Notes under the pieces: generated by a model
Seen by the model: only the letters and a program-made list of their open reading frames with translations
Database searches by the model: none
What the model was told of the DNA's origin: nothing
Shown: positions 12,281 through 24,064 of the stretch, piece after piece
Layout: the number at the start of each line of letters is the position of its first letter
Numbering within the stretch: position 1 is the first letter of the stretch
NCBI GenBank assembly: GCA_012845835.1
Contig: JABAKD010000002.1
Coordinates: 8,454,620-8,518,619 of the forward strand
DNA length: 64,000 bases
Reading direction: 5' to 3'
From: Undaria pinnatifida
Lineage: Eukaryota > Sar > Phaeophyceae > Laminariales > Alariaceae
Position numbers and translations under genes: made by a program

Positions 12281-13031
12281 CCTTGTTTTTATAATTGGCT
12301 TTGACTCTGGCGTGCGTATGCGTAATGATAGGTACCACGTATGATATGTACGTGATGGTCTTTTCTGGGTGGCATGCGGTGTGACTGGTAGTCGGTTTTC
12401 CAGACACGAGTGTTGAGACGTATGGACCAGTATGGACCTGGCATGTCGTAGGCTGACTCCCGATTTCGCTTTTTTCCTGGTGGAGGCATGAATTGCATCG
12501 GCTATGACGTATGCGTGTACCACGTTTGGTTTGTATGTGTTTTTTTCGCTGGGGTATTCCTCCACTCCAGAATGACTAGAGCCTGTCCTGTGACCAGGGA
12601 CTTGATTGTGCCAGTTGATGTGAGAACAACAACAACAACAACGTGGTGCAGCTGAAGATCCACATGTTAACACAACGCATAGACGCGGGAAGAAAAAAAG
12701 GCGACAAAGGTAAAAAAAAAGACAAAATTGACATTTTTTACAAAATAAACAAAATTGACGAAATGACAACATTTAGGCGAAATAGACAAAGTACGAGGAC
12801 ACGTCTACCTTCTAGCAAGGGCGTGCAACAACAGTGCGACAACAGTTAAGTGTTACCATGCTGTGCGCGTGTAGTGTCATCCCCCTCCTGTGCACTTTGA
12901 ACCCGCACCTTGAGGGCAAGCTTTAACGGTGATGAGCAAAATTCCCGTTGGAAAAATGTTTTCCACTGATTTGCTTTCAATCGCAGATCGAGGAAAGGGT
13001 GAATTGTTCTTCAAATATGTGGGAAATCGGT

Positions 13032-13589
13032 TTATCGTAGCAAGTCACACAACGCCCGGTTGACGAACACCGACGAGAGCAGACAAGAGCGCTCGGGTCG
13101 TTGCGAGCGCGCCGCTGCTAGCCTCGCATTTCTTTTGGCGGCCCAGGCTCGGAAGCCGTCACCGCCAGGGTCTCTTGGGTGGATGGAGAGAGCCTTGAAA
13201 CGCCGTGCGCGGAGCATCGACGGCGATGGAGCCATTGAAATCTCGAGCGAACAATCGTGTTTTGGTTCGTTGGGTCGGTTTTCGTACGGCTTGGCCGAGC
13301 GATATGGTTGAAAAATTGGGATCGTGGCCGCCATGATATTTTTTGGAGGCGTCACCGCCGAAGTGCGATTTCCTATGTATGGTGTGTAGGCGTGGGCCAG
13401 CCATTGCCTCGGTCGCCTCTCGTTCAGGTTCGGTTCTTTTCGTCTCAATTGTGGTTGTCGATGCGACCAAAACTCGCGCCTGGCTGCCCCGGGTATGTCG
13501 TCCCACCGCGAACATTCCACGTCAAGGTGGTCCAACTCCCAAGTTGGATTTTGATTTCCTCGAAAAAAACGTATTCCAAGCCTTTTCAT
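13032..13589 (-). CDS. Unrecognised open frame, 185 codons
   Basis: The frame opens MKRLGIRFFRGNQNP and ends ALCDLLR. It is basic, with several Arg-rich stretches and no domain I recognise. Overlapping frames of 137 and 124 codons on the other strand are equally open, which weakens the case. It lies in a more GC-rich patch than its flanks. It could be chance, or part of an unrecognised element. Confidence 0.2.
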   Translation of the reverse strand: MKRLGIRFFRGNQNPTWELDHLDVECSRWDDIPGAARREFWSHRQPQLRRKEPNLNERRPRQWLAHAYTPYIGNRTSAVTPPKNIMAATIPIFQPYRSAKPYENRPNEPKHDCSLEISMAPSPSMLRARRFKALSIHPRDPGGDGFRAWAAKRNARLAAARSQRPERSCLLSSVFVNRALCDLLR

Positions 13590-14081
13590 TTTTCACGTTC
13601 AATTCAAATTTCAAATACCCCGAAATCGGGTCCTTTGATGATGTTGCGTGTCTTGCCCAATCACGCCTAAATTATATTTCATGTTTAATCCTATTGCATT
13701 TTTTTCTTAATCGTTAAAGCTGGGTATTAAATAACCCCAGCAGGAAGGGCTTCTTCGTGTGGCCGATGGTGTAGTCACCAAAGTCATCAACGCCATCGAT
13801 AGAGTTTTTGCGAAAGCGTTCTTCGCTAAATTACTTCTTCACAACTTTTCCCGAAGATATAGTCCGTGCAGGACAGCTTGTTCACTTTGTTTTCGGCCAC
13901 TAACTTTTGAAATATGTTGAATTGGAAACAAAACGACCGTGGTCGTGATCGCCAAGGCTGAGGGAATCGAATACCGTCGAGAAGAAAAAAAATATATATA
14001 TATATATATGCCTACACTAAAAGCAAGTCATGTATTGGCGGTCACCAAACAAATATCCCAATATCTGGCTAGAATGGGCTA

Positions 14082-14447
14082 CTATACTACCAAAATGGAT
14101 AAAAGCCATGAATAAATATCTCGAAGCTTAGTTTTCCAAGAACCCCAAAAATTGGCTAACTTGGAGCAAGGCAAAATTAATCGTTTCCCGTTCTTTTTTT
14201 TAATCTTAAAGTACAATCTTCGCAAGGAAAGGTATCGAAATGACCTGTATATGCCTATATCTCCGCCCAATAATGTATACATGCCACCTGAAAAATTGCT
14301 GAGCTTGGAATCGGCCACAGCTCCCCGAATCCGTGGTTGTAATTTAGTTGCGAAAAGGTTGCCCCTCAAGATGAAGGTGTCAAGCTTTTCCCATTTATTG
14401 GCGATAAAAGGTAAATAACACTCGAATTGAAACCAATGACCCTTCAC
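14082..14447 (-). CDS. Unrecognised open frame, 121 codons
   Basis: The frame opens MKGHWFQFECYLPF and holds KLSNFSGGMYTLLGGD and a basic FKIKKKNGKR stretch. It is not recognised. It lies in an AT-rich patch where few long frames are expected, and could be an exon or chance. Confidence 0.2.
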   Translation of the reverse strand: MKGHWFQFECYLPFIANKWEKLDTFILRGNLFATKLQPRIRGAVADSKLSNFSGGMYTLLGGDIGIYRSFRYLSLRRLYFKIKKKNGKRLILPCSKLANFWGSWKTKLRDIYSWLLSILVV

Positions 14448-17400
14448 GGATGATCGCTTGGTGATCAGCTCTTTAGATTTTCGGATTTCCGATTACACAC
14501 CCCTACACTGAGCAAAGTGCACGTTGGTGCTGGGGAAGTTCTAAATAATGTATCCTGCATGGACCATGGGATTTGCGGTATTTTTATAAATAAACGGTGA
14601 AAATGTGCTCTACCGAAGGTAAAACGTTGCCCTACTTTTTGCGTTTTTTTAGCCTACAATGCACCGAGCATTTGCCCGACGCATCTTCCTTGCCTGGCAC
14701 TTACCGCCGCCTGCTGCTTGCTGTACCAACACAGCACAGCAACCGATGTGAGCACACAGACTCACAAGGTGTAGCAAAGTATGACGCGAATTAGCGGCAG
14801 AGTGTGCCAGTGGGCCACCCGGCGGCCCGCTGCTATCATGCGACAGTAAGCTCTCGCCCGCTTGGTGTCGTGGAGAATGCGTCGTTCCGAAGTCGCTCCT
14901 CGTACTCGTGGTCGTACCGCTATGCTGGTGGACGGTGACAACGTGAGAGCTCGTGTATCCTTTCTATTCCTCTACACCACGATAGCAGCAGCAGCGGCGG
15001 CGACGGCACGGTGTGCGGCCGCTGCGGTCTAAGTGTCGAGCGCTGGGCGTAGTCGAGGGGAGCACGCCTGCGCGATGGCGCGCATACTCTGAGCGCAGCA
15101 ACAAGCAGCAACAACAGCAGCAGCATACGACCAGAAGAATGCTCGTACGAAGCCGGTCCCAAAATTGAAGAAAAGCAAATTAGAAACTGTTACTGCTGCT
15201 GGTGCTGGAATCTCTTTTTTTTTTTTCTGATTCTGATGGTGCTGCTAGCTGCCGCTAGCTGTGCTGCTACCTGCTGTGGTGGGATGGCAGCGGCGGCTCT
15301 GCGGTTAACTCTGCCGCCGCGGCCGTTGCTTCGCTGCTGTCGCCACTCCAGCGCTGTTTTTTGCTTGTTATTCCTTCTCCTTTTTCGTTTGCCTTATTGC
15401 CGCACATCCCCACCTCCCCCGTCAATGTTGGAGGCGTCGCCTGCAGGATCTTGTCTACTTCCAACACAAACACACCCGAAACATAATGAGAAGGTAACTC
15501 GCTTTGTTTTTCGAAAGGAAATGATTTTTCCGAATAACGTTTTTCGCAAACACTCTAACGTCATATTGTTTTCGACACTGTTGCCCTTAGAATTGAAGTC
15601 TTGAAGTTCCAAAGGGATTCGTAGTTTGTGTGGGGTATTTGTGGTTGCTGTAGAGCAGGAAACACTCACTACAGTTTTGAGTTATCCCCCCTGCAACAGC
15701 ACAACAGCACCCACGTATCCCACATGTGTATGGTAACAAGGAGTCGGAATGGAACGCGTGTCCCGCTTGAACCTCAACACAACGCACACGTGCAGAAAGG
15801 CAGAGCGCCCGAAGGAGAGTATTTACTATTCAGACATACTGTTGTAAATTATTTTGGTAGCAAGATTCGGTCATGCATAGTGGCCCACTTGCTATGAACG
15901 TTGCTAGATGTTGGGAAACAACAAACTACATTGCAGCGGAAAATGCAGGATGAAGATGCAGAGAGATTCGACTTGTGATATTCTACAGTCGTGACAACCC
16001 AAGACCGCGCCTCTAAGACAGCAATTATAAACCAGCACGCACTCCGCCTTGCAACACTCTTTTGCCGACCACTGCCCCGCTGCTGCTCTGCTCTCGCTTC
16101 ACCCTGCACCGTGCACAACGCCAGCATGCCTGATCAAAGTTCAGTTTCCCGTTTCGAAAAGTTGTCTGTGAGCTTTCCTACAGCAGTAAGGGTACGGGCG
16201 TAGCTCCAAGCTATCCCGCCGTGTTCTTGCCCGAGCGGCGTTGGATACCTTGGCACTGTTTTGATAGCGAGCTTGTTGTTATGTTGTTGACCTGGAGGCT
16301 CTCTCTCGCTATTAGCGGTAACCCGTATTCCAGGTACAGCTGCTACAGGGACTACCACTACTATCCGCTACTATCAAGATGTCAGATGCGGTGTTATCAG
16401 TCGTCCGGTGAGAGCGCACAACAATATCACTAGTATCACTAGTATGACTAGTATGACTACTGTAGTTTGACTACTGGTACAAAGCTGCGTGCGTGCCGGA
16501 GGCTCCTTACGTTGCAGATTGGACACACCACCTTCCCCGCTGGCCCGGGCTTCTTTGCGTGTACGATGCTGCAATTTATATTTCTTTTCGATGTGTTTTG
16601 GACTTGAAGTCTCAACAGGGTTAACAGTATTAGACTACATATAGGCGGACGACCCTCCTCGCCCCCCTTTGCCCCTCATCTGCTGGATCGCGGTGCTGCT
16701 GCTGTCAGCCATATTGCTGCACCAAGCCTGACCTGATCGAGGGATGACAGCGGCCTCACCGTGAGAGGGGTAGGCGGCGTGGAGGGGAAGGGCTGAGAAG
16801 TGGCCGCAAAGCCCCAGGAGATGATGCGGTACCGTGGCGGCAGGGACAACAACACTAGAGGGGTCGACCCAGGATCAACATGCGGGCAGTGAAACCACGA
16901 GTATGAAGGACGCACGGTAAGAGACTCCGGCCTTATTCGCTTGCTTTCGGCGCCTGGCGTACTTGACATAGCGGGGGGGGGCTGTTAACTACCCTGGTAT
17001 TTTCTAACTCCTCATCATATGATAATACTAATAGTCTAATGACAAGTAGTGTGTCGCCATCACGAGAGTGTGGGGTTAGCTTGGCGTACGGACTCAGAAA
17101 CTTAAGTTTGTGTACCCTCTGTATTTCCTTGCTTCCACTGGAAAGTTATCATCTGGAGAGTGCTATTTATATGGTACTATTTTTAATGTATTACCAGGTT
17201 TCCCTTCGGGGTTGATTTGAATTGATATCCCCGGGGGCGTCGTTATTAATACTATTTATACATTGAGAGTCCAAAAGGGGATCACGGACGTTCCAATGCT
17301 ATGTTTACAGACATGAGCTACAAACTATACTGCTTTTGCCGTTACCTTATGCTTCGTATACCTGGTATGACGTCCGACGGTATGTGTTCGATGGTTGCGT

Positions 17401-19799
17401 TGGACCTGTTCATGTTGTCGTCGTTCGACCTCCTGCTGCTGTGCGCCAGCCACACACACATATGCATACACCGTGACTATACTATTAATAGCTCGCAATT
17501 CGAGGCGAGGCGACGAGGGAAGAAAGAGCTGAGGTCTTCTCGCGAGCAAGTGAAGACATGTGTACCGTAGTGGAGAGGAGGGGGAGATGGCTGAGCAAAA
17601 AAAAAAAACCTGGCGCAAAGGCAAGAGCGTGAGCACCGCTGCCGTTATATCGCTGCTGCTGTACTACTCTATGGTATACTGCATTTTTTGAGGCTGCGAG
17701 GCTGAGCGGCTGCTTTTGCAGAAACAAAAACACCGCTCATCTGAATCGTCTTGTGTGCCTACGGCAGCACACACTCCACGTACAGAGACACCCACAAGTA
17801 CACACACAGAAGCACCGTCCGTTGCTGTCACGCAAGAATGCTGCTGCTACATAGCGAACAGCATAGGGCGTATAAAAACAACTAGAAGGATGATGTTGTA
17901 CAGCGAGCGGGAGAGGGCAGCAGTATGGTCCTTGCTCTGTGGCTCTTGCCCGATGCGCCAATCTCCCACGTGCGAGGACAAGAAAAACTCAGCCAGGAGG
18001 GGCCAAAGGGCTATACTTGGAAGTATAGGTGCAACGAATGTGACATTCGACGGATGCTGCTGCTGCTACTGCTGCTGCTGAGGGGGTGGTCGGTGCGCTG
18101 CTGCTGCTGCTGCCGGGTCTGCACAACGAGAAGGGCGGCAGTATGCTCCTTGCTCTTTAGATCTTGCCCGGTGTGACTTTCAGGTGCAAGCGCATGCTCG
18201 GATTATTAACCCTTTTAACACTGTACACCCAATATGTGGACCATACACTTGGGATTAAAAACAGAAGAGTTATGCGCTTGGAACAGGGGTTTTCCAAGTC
18301 GCCTGCTTGGCTCAGTGAGGCTGAACGCACACCCTTGCCAAACGAGCCAGCTCAGCGACTTTAAATGCTCAGAGCACGAGCCACGGAGCTCGACCGGGAT
18401 CAGGTATGCGTTGTAATGTACCTATGGCCCCCTTGCTTGCCCCGCAGCCCAAAGCGCGAGAAAAAAACGCGGCCGCCGGAGAACAGCATGCCCCCAAACA
18501 CAAAATACATTTTTTACGTGGATATACAGTGCTTTTTAAATGACATGATACCCAAGCCTGGAGAGTATTAGTATTGTGTTATTGTATTTTCTGCACGATA
18601 TGATGTGAAACTGTTCACAACTCTCAACATTTCGAGGGTACTCTCTGGCGTTTCTCGATCGACAACAACGTGTCATACCTGGTATTGCATTTATATGTGC
18701 AGAACGTTTTTTCCACCATGAGTCAGGGCGGAAAAGAACAAAGCTGAGGGTACACGAAATAATCTTACGCTGTACTTCGGAGAGCACGGGAGCATCACTA
18801 TTAACAGTATTAGCAGCAGTACATATAGTAGGCTAACTCGCCCCTCGCCGTCGATACGCTGAAAGCTCGGCGTTACGACCATTAATTGGGGTGAGATGCC
18901 GTCCCTGCTTCCTCGCCTTCCGTGGCCCTGCCTCTAGCAACACCCACGCCTCGATGGCGACGGCGGCACCCTCACCCGTAGTGGAGGACGAGGGATGGAA
19001 ACTTCGTTTTGTTCTTGCTTCCATCGTTGCGCAACATAACATCGTGGTATTCGAACGTACACCCGTAATAGCAAGATGGGACTCTGCTCGTGTGCTCTAC
19101 CCGTAGTCGCCTGCTGTAACTGTGAACAAGCGCCAAACGCAACACATAAAGCACGGAAGTTGCACGGTACGGTAACACTGATGGGGGGTTTTGTCGTTTG
19201 TTGTTTCGCGCCACAATCTGCGTCGGCATCGTTTGTTTTCTTCGCTGGGCGTAGACCTCTGCTGTTTCTAACCTCTGCTGTTTCCCGATCACTGGCTGAA
19301 TTCTTTAGTGTCGCCCTGTCTGAGGCGTGCTTTTTACACTCCACAATTTCTATGTATTGCCAACAGCAGTGTAGCCGTGCTTTCATAACATACCATGTAT
19401 CATATGTCAAATTCGGGCGTCGACTGCCTAAACAAGCCGCGCTTGATTGGTCTCTCACTTAGCTGAACGTACATGATACCTGGTACCAGGTATACTTTAT
19501 ACCTTGTGGTGGTGGTGCTTTTCGGCCAGCTCCTACAACAGTACGACAACACCATGTAGAACCGCTTTTGCAATTTTGTACCCTTTCCTTGCTCGTGCCG
19601 GCCCCTCCCCCCACGCTAACTGCTGGTGACCTCCGCCCCGACAACACACGTCATTGGCCTCGCCTACTACCCCTTGCTGTCGATTCCACCCTCCCCCGCA
19701 ACGATCGGCGTAGTCGTTGCACCAATCTCAATACCGCAGGGATGCCAGTTATATCGCAGGGGGGCAATCGTTTTTTAACCATGTTCGGCCTCGTCTTTT

Positions 19800-19862
19800 T
19801 TACTCGCCCCTGTGCGATAACTCCGATACGTGCGATAACTCCGATATGTGCGATAACTCGCT
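19800..19862. repeat. Short repeat cluster related to the foldback element termini
   Basis: This stretch has three tandem copies of a gtgcgataactccgata unit, the complement of tatcggagttatcgcac found repeatedly at 56.6-57.5 kb. It may be a solo remnant of that element. Confidence 0.45.
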
Positions 19863-20013
19863 TTCTTACGGTACTCCTATTAATGGCAGTACATAAAGGC
19901 GTAGACTTTACGCACTAGCAGGAGCATTTGGATTCGCGCAACGGGTGGTCTCGAAAGAGCTTGCCGTCGCCCCATCTGTTGCCTTGCTTCTATTATCATC
20001 TTGTCTCAATTCT

Positions 20014-20128
20014 CAGCAAGGATCCAACAAGATAACAAGATTGGCCCACTTGCTCCCGATCGTTCCTGTCTGAGCGCTCCTTGTCATCAAGCAGTTGTTT
20101 TTTTGCCCGCGGCAGAAGCCATGGAGCC
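20014..20128 (+). repeat. Dispersed ~120-bp repeat R2, copy 1
   Basis: It begins cagcaaggatccaacaagat and ends near ggcagaagccatggagc. It is similar to 22881-22995, 58698-58810 and, inverted, 37501-37620. Confidence 0.5.
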
Positions 20129-20470
20129 TCTAGTCATAGTTACTGATAATAGTAGCCTTCATCCGAGGACCAACGCCCGAACGGGTAGGGTGGACCGACC
20201 ATACCTGGACCACGTCTGAGGGAATTCCGTTTTCTCATGCCCGGAGGTTTTGTTAGTAGGTGAGCTTGGGGCAAGTCCCGCACCACCCGGAGGGATAACG
20301 TTGCGGGTGGCTATCTCCACCGCACCCGATGCCCCGGGATCAAGTTGGGTCGACACACTCACGCACCCGTATACAACGGCAGCTTGCGCTGCTGGAGCAG
20401 TAATGTGACTGCCGGTAGGGACAGGTCGCGCTCTGTTTACCACGGGAAGTGAAGGATACACCAGCTAGCG

Positions 20471-20588
20471 CAGGATTGCGGATATAATTGAGTTAAATGG
20501 GCACACAAGATGTATGGAAATACGCAGAAGTGTGGTGAGGTTAAGCTTTGTTTTTCCCCGTGCGTCGGAGGATTAAAAGAAAATAATG
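20471..20588 (+). mobile_element. SINE-like element, copy 3 (opposite orientation)
   Basis: This is the reverse complement of the same consensus: gcagaagtgtggtgaggtt, ttttccccgtgcgtcggagg and an A-rich end. It is more diverged than the other two copies. A target duplication is not clear. Confidence 0.55.
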
Positions 20589-20619
20589 TGTTGCATCCCT
20601 TCATCTTTGCGAGCAACAA

Positions 20620-20935
20620 GGGTAACAACGTGGAAGGGGAACTTTGGAGACAAGCCAACATGGCCAACCCCTTGCATATGTGCAGAGGGCAGACGCTTTG
20701 CACAACCGAGCGCTGTTACCGCCGATCCAGGACAGTGCCCCAGCAGTGCCCAGTCCCATGTCGTGAACCCTACCGGAAGGGGCGCCGAGGCGCCGGTTCA
20801 TTGTATGCGGCTGGGAACCGGTGGTGTACTCTCTCGGGTCGGCATCAGCGATGCTGGATTGTGTAAACCACGCGTGTTCGTTCAAGGGATTGGACCTGAG
20901 AGCCTATCTCGAAACGTTACCGTCCACGTCCAAGC
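20620..20935. mobile_element. Long-arm foldback element, copy 1
   Basis: Left and right halves are diverged inverted repeats around a gc-rich centre near 20780 (ggggcgccgaggcgccggttc region, kept short here). The right arm matches the right arm of the element at 23.0-23.5 kb, including a ggattgtg step and a tacgttccacgtt-like step. No protein is recognised, so it is a MITE-like non-autonomous candidate. Confidence 0.4.
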
Positions 20936-21189
20936 ATAGGAAGAATAACCATGCCACACTGTATACCGAGGTATACAAAGTACCTTACGAGCCAACTCAT
21001 ACGCACGTGAAAAAGTTTCTTGTACTCCAAAAAATCTTCCACTCTATCATAGTGATCAACTGCACGTCCCTTAGTGTGTCCAAAGAACGTGAGTGAAGTG
21101 TCTACGTAAAGTAGGATCTAGTGTATGTTCGTACGTTGCAGCAGTCGCTGTTTTTTGGAATGAAAACGAAGCAGTACCCCAAATTGTAC

Positions 21190-21610
21190 CCCGTAGTACT
21201 TCGTATAGCGTGACGTGGCCTTGTCACCATCCACCTTGCTGAGGTCAAGGAGGACGGAGCATAGGATCATGATTGTCCGGGCTTTGGTCCAGCTACGACG
21301 GTGTCCGTAGAATCATTTTCCTACCGCGGAAAAGTTCCAACTCTATTCCCAAGTAGTTTGTTTCAGAAGGTGTGTGCAGTGGACCTGGCATACGTTAAAT
21401 ATATCTACGTGCGCTTGCAGCAGTCCTTGATTTTTGTGTAGAGCAGCAAACAGCTCCCTTATTCCAGATTGCGTCCTATACGGTATTACTGTCGTTCGTA
21501 TCGCGTGAAAAGTAGGGTCCTCATAGTCCATCTTGCTGGAGTCAGGGAAGACGGAGCATGGGTGCATGTTATCTGGTTTTTAGTCCAACCACGGCGGTGT
21601 TCGTGCGTAA
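21190..21610 (+). repeat. Tandem pair of ~290-bp units, copy 1
   Basis: Two units carry ccaccttgctgaggtcaagg/ccatcttgctggagtcaggg followed by gacggagcat, a ttggtccagctacgacgg-like step and gcgtaaaa/gtagaatc. Spacing is about 288 bp. A second pair lies at 32220-32585. Confidence 0.6.
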
Positions 21611-21682
21611 AACCCGGAGGTGGTCGGGTGTTGCGGTCTTGAAGAAAAACGCGACTCAAAACGAAGGCTTGACGTCTTGGCA

Positions 21683-22372
21683 TCAGATGTGTCGGTTGTT
21701 AATTGGTGGTGAATTACTGGGGGACAATTTATTCGGGGGTTGGTTAGTTATTGGTTTATTATTATCTGTGTGTATATAAAACGCAAAGCTGTTGTTGATA
21801 TTGTTGGTGTTGTTGATGTTGTTGATGTTGGTGTCTGTCGTTTTTTTATCACTTCCGATTAGTTTGGGGGTTTGGGGGTACGCCGCTCTGGGCCGGTTCG
21901 GCCCCGAATCTCGCCGTGGGTGCATGGGCATGGGTACAGACAGGGGCAAACCGGCGCTTTCCCGCCGCGCGGGCGCGCGCTCGTCGAGGCACGAGCGAAA
22001 GCGTCTAGGTCTGGTTGAGCCGGTGTGTTGCTTTTCGTGCGGGATAACCTGGCCGTGTCCGAATATAAGGACCGTTTTAACTTCAACATAAACATAAATT
22101 CCAGTATTATAATTCCGGACAGAGCGGATTTGAGCAGATCGAGAGGCTGCAAGCTGGAGGCCGAGCGGCCGGGTGTCGGAGCGAGTGCCACAGGGCACGG
22201 CTTGCGTCTCTTCGCGCGGGCGACGGGGCTCACGGGGACATGGATCGGGGAAAGCGTGGAAGAGGGCGCCGAGCGCGGCGAGGGCGGCATGCATCGCGAA
22301 GGCATGCACGCGAGTCTCGACCAGGCCAAATAATAAAAAATGGTACAGAGTGGTACCATGGATAGGGTTCAA
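21683..22372 (-). CDS. Unrecognised open frame, 229 codons, partly simple repeat
   Basis: The C-terminal part is Asn/Ile repeat from a (GTT)n run at about 21790-21835 (plus). The N-terminal part lies in a distinct GC-rich island (21880-22330). A shifted frame of 166 codons overlaps it on the same strand. No domain is recognised. Probably not a gene, but the island is unlike its surroundings. Confidence 0.15.
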   Translation of the reverse strand: MNPIHGTTLYHFLLFGLVETRVHAFAMHAALAALGALFHAFPDPCPREPRRPREETQAVPCGTRSDTRPLGLQLAASRSAQIRSVRNYNTGIYVYVEVKTVLIFGHGQVIPHEKQHTGSTRPRRFRSCLDERAPARRESAGLPLSVPMPMHPRRDSGPNRPRAAYPQTPKLIGSDKKTTDTNINNINNTNNINNSFAFYIHTDNNKPITNQPPNKLSPSNSPPINNRHI

Positions 22373-22880
22373 GGATATATAACATCATTATTAGCGATGG
22401 CCAAAATCGGGTATACACGGTTCCCTTGTGGCCAAAACCGGGTACCATTCTATTTCAGTGTTCGCCACCCCCCGAGGATGCCATCCGATTGGCTGGGTGG
22501 ATCGGTTCGGGGTCTGTTACTATTATCGTACACACATACACATATCATTGTGGGGGTGTTGGTGGACGTTTGTTTGCTGGGTGCTGTGCTGTACTGCTGC
22601 TGTACTAGGTACTACGTCCTGCAGTCCGCTCTTCTTCTTGTTGTTGTTGCTGTTAATATGAATTATATGTAACGATACTGTTTCTGAATAGCATGGTATT
22701 GCTTCTTGCGGAGACCACCGCAAGGCTGCATTGCGCTATTGCTTCTACAGCGCGAGGATATAATCCGGCTGCCTACAAAGACCGGTCGACGATCAACCGT
22801 CCGTGGCAAGGGGGTCAGCTTTTTTCTCATGTTGCAGCCGTGCTAAGAGTCCAGAGCAAGAGAGCCTCTTGCTCCGGGCT

Positions 22881-22995
22881 CTCAGCAAGGATGCAACAAT
22901 ACTGCAAGACAGACCCTCTTGTCAATAATTTGCACCTCTGAGATCTTTGTTGGCAGGGGGTTTATTTCCTCCTGTGCGGCAGACGCGATTGAGCT
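22881..22995 (+). repeat. Dispersed repeat R2, copy 2
   Basis: It begins ctcagcaaggatgcaacaa and ends ggcagacgcgattgagc. It abuts the foldback element at 23.03 kb. Confidence 0.5.
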
Positions 22996-23029
22996 ACTAG
23001 CTTTCCATCTCAGCGACCAACGAGGTCAA

Positions 23030-23520
23030 CAACGCGAAAGGAAACGTTTGGAGGTAGGCTCTCAACTCCACCACCCTGAGCACGAAGAGAGGGCGGATGG
23101 TTCGGCTGCACAGCGTAGCATCGTTGCCGGCGTTCCAGGAAAGCACAACACCGGCGCCCAGCCGCCTGCCATCAACGCCGCCCAAAGGCACGACTAAGCT
23201 ACTGGAAGCTTGCTTCCTCCGCGATCAATCTGGGGCAACTTAGACGCCCGCAAAGCGAACGCGTTTCTCGCGGCCATTGTGATTGTGTTTATCTTCCGGA
23301 GACCTAAGTTCACTACGGATTTTCCGCGGATGGAGAAAGTTTCCGGCGACTTTAACAGGCATCTTGTGGGAGTTGATGGCGGGCGGTTGGGCACCGGATC
23401 GACCGCAACGATGTTGGATTGTGCGGTTGAACATGTGCTGCCTTGCCCTGCGGCACGTTCTAGAAGCGGAGGTATGAGCCTAGCTCCTAAGCTTACGTTC
23501 CACGTTCAAGCACTGGAACA
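23030..23520. mobile_element. Long-arm foldback element, copy 2
   Basis: The segment 23108-23195 (catcgttgcc, cagccgcctgccatcaac) is repeated inverted at 23345-23425 (gttgatggcgggcggttggg, caacgatg). The outer segments pair similarly. It shares both arms with the 20.6-20.9 kb element. No transposase is seen. Confidence 0.4.
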
Positions 23521-24064
23521 ATCATACTGACCGAACCAAATCGTATACCGGGGTGCAAGAAATTTCGTTCGAGCCAAATGATACGCACGAAAAGTCTTCT
23601 TGCTGCGAAAATTCTTAACTCTAATTCCCAGTAGGTTCAGTGGGTTTACCCCCAAGCCGTAGGTGTAGGGTACACGGATACATTAACGGAATCTACGTAC
23701 CAGTATTCCGCAACAATCACTTGACTCATCGCACGGTAAGGGTTGTACGTTTTGGGCCAAACGTTTCTGACCGATTGAGCGCCTCAACCGTTGTAGAACT
23801 ATCGCTTCGTATTATAATTTCACGAGTATACCAGGGGGACTTCGCCGCGGCGGGCTGCCGCCCGCCTTAGCGCCGCGCATGCCCGTAGCATTCGAGAAAT
23901 CATGACGTGTGTTGAGTATAGGATTATAGGTAAGTCGCGGCTGTACATGCGACAGCACTGCCAAGGGATACATCGAAATATATCGCGTTTGAACAAAGAG
24001 AAATTAACACTGGAATCAGGTGCAACAAACCGCAGCAACAAATTGCGTCATCCGTCACACGGTG

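Larger units (their letters stand above)
10040..20013. other. Ten-kilobase stretch without a recognisable gene
   Basis: Apart from the (CTTTT)n block and two doubtful frames (13.0 and 14.1 kb), I see (CTG)n-type runs (15.0-15.3, 18.05-18.11 kb), an (ACTAGTATG)-like run at 16425-16465 and a diverged short repeat pair at 11800-11860 and 15730-15770 (tatggtaacaa, gtcggaatg). Confidence 0.5.

Noticed and set aside
12092-12772. 226-codon minus frame and shorter plus frames through the (CTTTT)n block
   Set aside because: A five-base repeat without stops stays open in all frames; the protein is low-complexity KKRKE.
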